Source of the DNA: Pseudomonas sp.
Lineage (GTDB): Bacteria; Pseudomonadota; Gammaproteobacteria; Pseudomonadales; Pseudomonadaceae
NCBI GenBank assembly: GCA_003523465.1
Contig: DQAA01000105.1
Coordinates: 1-5,228 of the forward strand
Reading direction: 5' to 3'
Length of the DNA stretch: 5,228 nt
In this document: positions 1 to 5,228 of the stretch, piece after piece
Layout of the letters: every line of letters starts with the position of its first letter
Position numbering within the stretch: the stretch's first letter is position 1
The notes under the pieces: model-generated
The model's database searches: none
The model's input: only the letters and a program-made list of their open reading frames with translations
Told to the model about the DNA's origin: nothing
Made by a program: the position numbers and the translations under genes

Positions 1-1
1 C

Positions 2-2693
<2,692 letters not shown>

Positions 2694-2701
2694 GCACGCG
2701 G

Positions 2702-2796
2702 ACCCTGTGGGAGCGGGTTCACCCGCGATTGCGGTAGTGAGTCCACCATCGCAATCGCGGCGGTTCGGCGGCCCGATGAACCCGCTCCCACAGGGT
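2702..2796. repeat. REPIN: inverted pair of Pseudomonas REP elements
   Basis: Two REP units with the GTGGGAGCGGGTTCA core face each other. The outer arms 2702-2721 and 2777-2796 are perfect 20-bp complements, and the inner arms 2723-2733 and 2750-2760 are perfect 11-bp complements. The right unit carries 16 extra bases (2761-2776) opposite a single base in the left unit. The GTGGGAGC ends point outward. The hairpin starts 8 bases after the selO stop and lies between convergent genes, so it may stabilise 3' ends or block read-through. There is no T tract, so it is not a classical intrinsic terminator. REPINs of this type are dispersed in Pseudomonas genomes and mobilised by RAYT transposases; none is in the window. 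Confidence 0.9.
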
Positions 2797-2828
2797 ATCA
2801 AGTCAGCCTTGGGTCCTGCGGCTTTCCA

Positions 2829-3071
2829 CTAGACCGGCACAGTCACCGGTGACTCCGACATGGCAACCGTCAGCAATGCCTTGGAGATTTTCATATCCAG
2901 GAGGGCATTGATCATCAGTGCCTGATGCCGGGTTTCCTCGATTTCAGGTATCAACGAAGCGGCGGTGATCGCCTTGTTCAGATGCTCAGCGGCCCTGCGA
3001 ATGGATTCTTCATGAGAAAGGCCGGGGCCAACGCAGAGGACTGGCGGTGGATCGGGGACAAGCTTTTTCAT
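2829..3071 (-). CDS. Small Pseudomonas protein, DUF6124/DUF3077-like
   Basis: This is an 80-residue protein of unknown function. It starts with the MKKLVPDPPP signature that I associate with a small protein family present in several copies in fluorescent Pseudomonas (DUF6124/DUF3077 type); this is recognition from memory, not a search result. After the Pro-rich start come an acidic turn (SHEES, 19-23) and two probable helices, about 20-40 and 45-71, with hydrophobic heptad-like spacing, then a short Pro/Val tail. There is no signal peptide, membrane span or catalytic motif. The ATG at 3071 follows a weak purine-rich ribosome site (AAGAGAAG, a few bases upstream). The gene converges on selO and stands alone. 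The minus-strand region upstream (up to about 3281) is unusually long and structured: a 40-codon ORF and a terminator-like hairpin with T7 end only 27 bases before this ATG, which suggests attenuation. It could alternatively be a cargo gene of a small decayed element. Confidence 0.72.
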   Translation of the reverse strand: MKKLVPDPPPVLCVGPGLSHEESIRRAAEHLNKAITAASLIPEIEETRHQALMINALLDMKISKALLTVAMSESPVTVPV

Positions 3072-3097
3072 AGATGTCTTCTCTTACTTTTCTGTCC

Positions 3098-3137
3098 AAA
3101 AAAAGCCAACGAACCTGCTGTCAAACAGGTGGGTGGC
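3098..3137 (-). terminator. Intrinsic terminator or attenuator in the leader of the 80-aa gene
   Basis: Read on the minus strand, a hairpin spans 3137 to 3105: GCCA pairs with TGGC (3134-3137 with 3105-3108), an internal loop follows, then ACCTG pairs with CAGGT (3126-3130 with 3113-3117) around an 8-base loop. It is followed directly by seven T (3104-3098). This is the layout of a Rho-independent terminator. It lies downstream of a 40-codon ORF and upstream of the 80-aa gene, and the TGA of the small ORF (3123-3121) falls in the hairpin loop. Translation to that stop would disrupt the hairpin, so the arrangement is what an attenuator needs. The stem is modest, so strength is uncertain. Confidence 0.5.
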
Positions 3138-3243
3138 AACTGTGCGCGGGTTGACAGACCGAGGAAGTAAGAGAGAACTCGGCGCACCCGAAGGTGCCCA
3201 CACGCACACCCGCCATAGCAGCAGCCAAGCGCTCCAACTTCAT
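3121..3243 (-). CDS. Possible 40-aa leader peptide upstream of the 80-aa gene
   Basis: The 40-codon ORF begins MKLERLAAAMAGVRVGTFGC and ends PAHSCHPPV. It has four Cys-like or Cys/His positions in its second half (C20, C30, C37 and H35/H38) and no membrane span. A second possible ATG is codon 10 (3216). Neither start has a good ribosome site, which is the main argument against translation. In its favour, the stop lies exactly in the loop of the terminator-like hairpin 3105-3137, 49 bases before the next gene, as in attenuation leaders. The GTFGC codons form a hairpin with a C(UUCG)G tetraloop. The layout recalls the leader of P4-like elements, where small ash-type ORFs overlap regulatory RNA, but I see no proof of homology. 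It may simply be a structured RNA with an incidental frame. Confidence 0.35.
   Translation of the reverse strand: MKLERLAAAMAGVRVGTFGCAEFSLTSSVCQPAHSCHPPV
3184..3197 (-). ncRNA. Extra-stable C(UUCG)G hairpin in the leader RNA
   Basis: On the minus strand GCACC, TTCG, GGTGC form a perfect 5-bp stem closed by C-G around UUCG, one of the most stable RNA tetraloops. It lies inside the 40-codon ORF and about 47 bases upstream of the terminator-like hairpin. A second 5-bp pairing (CCGAG with CTCGG, at 3177-3181 and 3158-3162) sits between them. Together they suggest a folded leader RNA. Confidence 0.45.
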
Positions 3244-3260
3244 CTGCGGCCTGTCAAAGC

Positions 3261-3281
3261 CGGTCGTCGATACAACGACCG
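3261..3281. repeat. Short perfect inverted repeat at the distal part of the leader
   Basis: CGGTCGT (3261-3267) and ACGACCG (3275-3281) are perfect complements around a 7-base spacer. As RNA on the minus strand it would be the first hairpin of the leader. As DNA it could be an operator for a dimeric repressor. The sequence does not decide between the two. Confidence 0.35.
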
Positions 3282-3437
3282 CCGAAGACTAGGCAGCGAT
3301 TCCAGAGGGCGCAACAGGCTGGCAAGGCGAAGAAGTATGCTTGGGAAATTGCCTACAAAAAAGTCAGAAATCGAGGAAGTTAGCTGGCTTTATTTGACAT
3401 TCTTGTGCAGGACTTTGGGTCAGTCGGTGCTCTTTCT
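3282..3437. other. Gene-free, AT-richer stretch upstream of the leader
   Basis: No coding frame here is convincing. The stretch is visibly richer in A and T than its neighbours, with an A6 run at 3357-3362 and AT-rich bases at 3330-3412, as expected for a promoter region. TTGACA occurs on the plus strand near 3395-3401 but has no matching -10 box at 16-18 bases, and I found no convincing minus-strand promoter either. The promoter for the 80-aa gene and its leader is probably here, but I cannot place it. Confidence 0.4.
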
Positions 3438-3546
3438 GGCCTCATCGCTGGCAAGCCAGCTCCCACAGGGTCAGCACAATCTTCAAGGGCTGCGCAGTAC
3501 CTGTGGGAGCTGCGGTTCGGCGCCCCGACTTGCCAGCGATGAGGCC
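3438..3546. repeat. REPIN: second inverted pair of REP elements, opposite polarity
   Basis: The outer arms 3438-3455 and 3529-3546 (CATCGCTGGCA type) are perfect 18-bp complements; the inner arms 3458-3469 and 3500-3511 (CCTGTGGGAGCT) are perfect 12-bp complements. The right unit has 17 extra bases (3512-3528) opposite 2 in the left. Here the GTGGGAG ends face inward, the reverse of the REPIN at 2702-2796. It sits between the leader of the 80-aa gene and trxC, 71 bases before the trxC start, so it could insulate the two divergent units or affect the trxC 5' end depending on where the trxC promoter is. Confidence 0.9.
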
Positions 3547-3617
3547 CGCAAGACCATTGAAAACGCCGGGTCCCACCGCCACATACCCTGCAACACCCGC
3601 CCCCGGACCCAATCCCC

Positions 3618-4052
3618 ATGACCGACCCCCTCCTGATCCCCTGCCCCCACTGCAACGGCCTCAACCGCATCCCCGCCGGCCGCCTCGGCGACACGCCGAA
3701 ATGCGGCCGCTGCAAGCAGCCTGTCCTGCTGGACAAACCCTTCGAGCTGAAGCAGGCCGACTACGCCAGCCAGATCAAGGGCGATCTGCCCCTGCTGATC
3801 GACGTGTGGGCCGACTGGTGCGGGCCGTGCAAGTCCTTCGCGCCGGTCTTCGAGCAAGCGGCACGGCAACTGGCCGGGCGCTGCCGGCTGGCGAAACTGG
3901 ACAGTGAAGCCAACCGCGAACTGGCTGGCCAATTGAATATCCGCTCTATCCCCAGCCTGATCCTGTTCAAGAACGGCCGGGAAGTCGCGCGCCAGAGCGG
4001 CGCATTCCCACTCCAGCAGTTGCTGGAGTGGCTGCGGACTCAGGGGATTTAA
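3618..4052 (+). CDS. trxC: Thioredoxin 2 (zinc-binding thioredoxin TrxC)
   Basis: This is a cytoplasmic thiol-disulfide reductase, 144 residues (E. coli Trx2 has 139). The N-terminal domain binds zinc through C9-x2-C12 (CPHC) and C29-x2-C32 (CGRC). The thioredoxin fold follows from about residue 40, with the active site WCGPC (C68 and C71) inside WADWCGPCK and the cis-proline P112 in IRSIPSL. It would be reduced by thioredoxin reductase and serve ribonucleotide reductase, methionine sulfoxide reductase and stress repair; the zinc domain in E. coli tunes redox sensitivity. The ATG at 3618 fits the family N-terminus ([12 protein letters not shown]) although no Shine-Dalgarno sequence precedes it (the upstream bases are C-rich). 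In enteric bacteria trxC is OxyR-controlled; I cannot identify an OxyR site here. Its stop overlaps that of the convergent ParA gene. A 24-bp near-palindrome lies in its last codons. Confidence 0.97.
   Translation: MTDPLLIPCPHCNGLNRIPAGRLGDTPKCGRCKQPVLLDKPFELKQADYASQIKGDLPLLIDVWADWCGPCKSFAPVFEQAARQLAGRCRLAKLDSEANRELAGQLNIRSIPSLILFKNGREVARQSGAFPLQQLLEWLRTQGI
4008..4031. repeat. 24-bp near-perfect palindrome inside the 3' end of trxC
   Basis: CCACTCCAGCA (4008-4018) and TGCTGGAGTGG (4021-4031) are perfect 11-bp complements separated by only GT. The palindrome encodes PLQQLLEW and lies 18 bases before the trxC stop codon, near the junction with the convergent ParA gene. It has no T tract on either strand, so it is not a standard terminator. 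It may hinder convergent polymerases or transcripts, or be a coincidence of the codons. Confidence 0.6.
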
Positions 4053-4822
4053 GCGTTCTCTTCGAGTAGCGAGTGCAGCTCGACGAATTGCTGGGTCAGC
4101 TTGTGCCGCGGTTCCAGGTGAATCAGCGGCAAGCAGGCCTGGTGTGACTCACGCATCTTCACCGAGCTGTTGAGGTACACCGGCAACACCGGCAGGCCCT
4201 CGGCCACCAGCTCGTCGAGCATCTGCTGCGGCAGGCTGGCCCGGGGCTGGAACTGGTTGACCACGATGCCCTCGACCTGCAGGTCTTCGTTGTGGTCTTC
4301 CTTGAGGTCTTCGATTTCCGACAACAGGCCATACAGCGCCTGGCGCGAGAAGCTGTCGCAGTCGAAGGGAATCAGCACCCGATCCGCCGCGATCAACGCC
4401 GATACGGCGTAGAAGTTCAGCGCCGGCGGCGTATCCAGGTAGATCCGCTCGTAATCCTCGCTCAACTCGTCGAGCAATTTGCGCAGCTTGTTGATCTTGT
4501 GCTTGGCCTCAAGCTTCGGCTGCAGGTCGGCCAGCTCCGCCGTGGCGGTGACCACATGCAGGTTGTCGAACGGGGTCTCGTAGATATCCACCTTGTTCTT
4601 CTTGGCGAACGGGCCCGACGACAGGCTCTGCTTGAAGAAATCGGCAATCCCCATGGGGATTTCCTCGCCGGTCAGGCCGGTGAGGTAGTGGGTGGAGTTG
4701 GCCTGGGCATCCAGGTCGATCAACAGGGTCCGATAGCCTTCACTGGCACTTACCGCCGCGAGATTGCAGGCGATGCTGGACTTGCCGACGCCACCTTTCT
4801 GATTGAACACCACGCGCCGCAT
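4049..4822 (-). CDS. Orphan ParA/MinD-family ATPase
   Basis: A 257-residue deviant-Walker ATPase of the ParA family, which position DNA or protein cargo through ATP-dependent dimerisation. The Walker A box KGGVGKSS (residues 9-16) has the signature lysine K9 and the P-loop K14. Walker A' is [10 protein letters not shown] (33-42) and Walker B is IYLDTPPAL (127-135). The segment [13 protein letters not shown] (151-163) fits a switch region. There is no N-terminal DNA-binding helix-turn-helix, so it resembles chromosomal or small ParA proteins rather than the large autoregulating plasmid type. No parB or parS is in the window, so the cargo is unknown. I chose ATG 4822 because GGAGGT (4834-4829) lies 6 bases upstream; the TTG at 4843 would put that site inside the gene. 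Its stop TAA (4051-4049) shares TTAA with the trxC stop. Codon use resembles the neighbours. Confidence 0.93.
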   Translation of the reverse strand: MRRVVFNQKGGVGKSSIACNLAAVSASEGYRTLLIDLDAQANSTHYLTGLTGEEIPMGIADFFKQSLSSGPFAKKNKVDIYETPFDNLHVVTATAELADLQPKLEAKHKINKLRKLLDELSEDYERIYLDTPPALNFYAVSALIAADRVLIPFDCDSFSRQALYGLLSEIEDLKEDHNEDLQVEGIVVNQFQPRASLPQQMLDELVAEGLPVLPVYLNSSVKMRESHQACLPLIHLEPRHKLTQQFVELHSLLEENA

Positions 4823-4828
4823 GGAAAG

Positions 4829-4834
4829 ACCTCC
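4829..4834 (-). promoter_or_regulatory. Ribosome binding site deciding the ParA start
   Basis: GGAGGT on the minus strand, 6 bases before the ATG at 4822. It is a near-consensus Shine-Dalgarno sequence and rules out the upstream TTG at 4843. Confidence 0.85.
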
Positions 4835-4853
4835 GTGTTTCAAAGAATGACCG

Positions 4854-4882
4854 AGTATGTGTTCAGCCCGCAGGATTGACCA
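4854..4882 (-). promoter_or_regulatory. Candidate sigma-70 promoter of the ParA gene
   Basis: On the minus strand TGGTCA (4882-4877) and CATACT (4859-4854) are separated by 17 bases, each matching 4 of 6 consensus positions. Initiation about 7 bases further would give a leader of about 20-25 bases before the ATG at 4822, covering the ribosome site. The match is moderate and untested. Confidence 0.4.
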
Positions 4883-4943
4883 GCACTGAAAGGCTCAAGA
4901 TTCAGCGAAGCCGACCGACAACAGGTGCGGGCCGTTTGTCGGG

Positions 4944-4973
4944 AAAAAAGGCCCAGGCGAAATGCGCGGGGCC
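4944..4973 (-). terminator. Intrinsic-terminator-like hairpin on the minus strand upstream of ParA
   Basis: Read on the minus strand, GGCCC (4973-4969) and GCG (4967-4965) pair with CGC (4959-4957) and GGGCC (4954-4950), with small bulges and a 5-base loop, followed directly by six T (4949-4944). This would end a leftward transcript before the candidate ParA promoter. No leftward gene of known family lies upstream in the window, so it may mark a small RNA or limit antisense transcription from the divergent gene's region. Confidence 0.45.
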
Positions 4974-5024
4974 ATTCGAGGTCTGTTTCAGGCGCTCGGT
5001 TCCGTAATCAATGGCAATACTTTG

Positions 5025-5054
5025 TTTACGACGGCCCCCCTGCACCGGGATAAT
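5025..5054 (+). promoter_or_regulatory. Candidate sigma-70 promoter of the rightward gene at 5136
   Basis: TTTACG (5025-5030, 4 of 6 to consensus) and GATAAT (5049-5054, 5 of 6) are separated by 18 bases. Initiation near 5061 would give a leader of about 75 bases. That leader contains a small hairpin, CCGAG (5091-5095) with CTCGG (5101-5105). Confidence 0.4.
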
Positions 5055-5135
5055 GCCGGCACTCGGCGATTTCGCCCGCAGGCCGTTGCTCCGAGTCCCC
5101 CTCGGCATGGAAGTACCTCAGGGCGAGTACACATC

Positions 5136-5228
5136 TTGATCACATTCAATATCAGCCAGTGGCGCGCTTGGGCGCCGGGCCTCCAGACGGCTGCGCAATG
5201 GCGCCAGTGGAGTCTCGGACAGCGCTCG
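5136..5228 (+). CDS. Start of a probable beta-ketoacyl synthase / chain-length factor (truncated by window end)
   Basis: The first 31 codons are open to the window end. The product begins with a start residue then ITFNISQWRAWAPGLQTAAQ, followed by WRQWSLGQRS. A short beta strand followed by WxAWAPGL and a Trp-rich helix is typical of the N-terminus of PF13723-type ketoacyl synthases (chain-length factors), which in Pseudomonas and enterics commonly begin aryl-polyene-like lipid clusters. The family call rests on this short stretch and on memory of homologues. TTG 5136 is taken as the start because no ATG or GTG lies in frame from about 5082 down to it, and a weak ribosome site (GGGCGAG, 5121-5127) is 8 bases upstream. 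The gene diverges from the ParA gene. If the call is right, an acyl carrier, dehydratase and acyltransferase set should follow downstream. Confidence 0.6.
   Translation, partial: MITFNISQWRAWAPGLQTAAQWRQWSLGQRS

Noticed and set aside
2702..2796. Intrinsic terminator for selO
   Set aside because: The hairpin is strong but no T tract follows on either strand; it is a REPIN, though it may still affect transcript ends.
3395..3424. TTGACA on the plus strand as a trxC promoter
   Set aside because: No -10-like hexamer lies 16-18 bases downstream, and the second REPIN would separate it from trxC.
3438..3546. CRISPR or tandem repeat array
   Set aside because: There are only two REP-type units in inverted orientation, with no regular spacers.
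3133..3621. 162-codon plus-strand frame through the selO-trxC interval
   Set aside because: It crosses the leader hairpins and the whole second REPIN, has no ribosome site, and its composition is not protein-like; the structure on this stretch is better explained by minus-strand RNA and repeats.
4292..4879. 195-codon plus-strand frame over the ParA gene
   Set aside because: Antisense to a ParA with complete Walker motifs and a strong ribosome site.
4902..5108. 68-codon minus-strand frame starting MPRGTRSNGL
   Set aside because: It has a fair ribosome-like site (TGAGG, 7 bases away), but a terminator-like hairpin and a rightward promoter candidate fall inside it, only 27 bases separate its start from the divergent gene, and I recognise no family. 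Kept as an alternative under the findings, not as a gene.

Overview
The window looks like chromosomal DNA of a fluorescent Pseudomonas (P. fluorescens/putida complex). This rests on GC-rich third codon positions, protein sequences typical of that group (MscK-type channel end, SelO, TrxC), an 80-aa protein resembling a Pseudomonas DUF6124/DUF3077-type family, and two REP-type inverted repeats built on the Pseudomonas GTGGGAGC core. The species assignment is inference.

Layout. Bases 2-1216 (+) are the 3' part of a large mechanosensitive channel gene of the MscS/MscK family, cut by the window start. Sixteen bases later comes selO (1233-2693, +), a complete protein AMPylase of the pseudokinase fold, probably cotranscribed. 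A REPIN hairpin (2702-2796) lies just behind it, between selO and a convergent small gene (2829-3071, -). That small gene has a long structured leader on the minus strand. The leader holds a 40-codon ORF (3121-3243), a C(UUCG)G hairpin and an intrinsic-terminator-like hairpin with a T7 tract (3098-3137) whose loop contains the small ORF's stop codon. Three mutually complementary 7-8-nt segments could switch the terminator. This is the most interesting part of the window.

A second REPIN (3438-3546) separates this leader from trxC (3618-4052, +), the zinc-containing thioredoxin 2. trxC converges on an orphan ParA/MinD-type ATPase (4049-4822, -), and the two TAA stops share the palindrome TTAA. 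The interval 4823-5135 holds a plausible parA promoter, a minus-strand terminator-like hairpin and a plausible forward promoter. The last 93 bases are the start of a rightward gene whose N-terminus resembles the PF13723-type beta-ketoacyl synthase/chain-length factor that often heads aryl-polyene-like clusters.

The genes do not form one pathway. They cover osmotic/membrane stress (MscK-like), redox-linked AMPylation (SelO) and thiol redox (TrxC), followed by a ParA ATPase and the probable edge of a lipid/polyene biosynthetic cluster. The regulatory and repeat content between genes is richer than the genes themselves.
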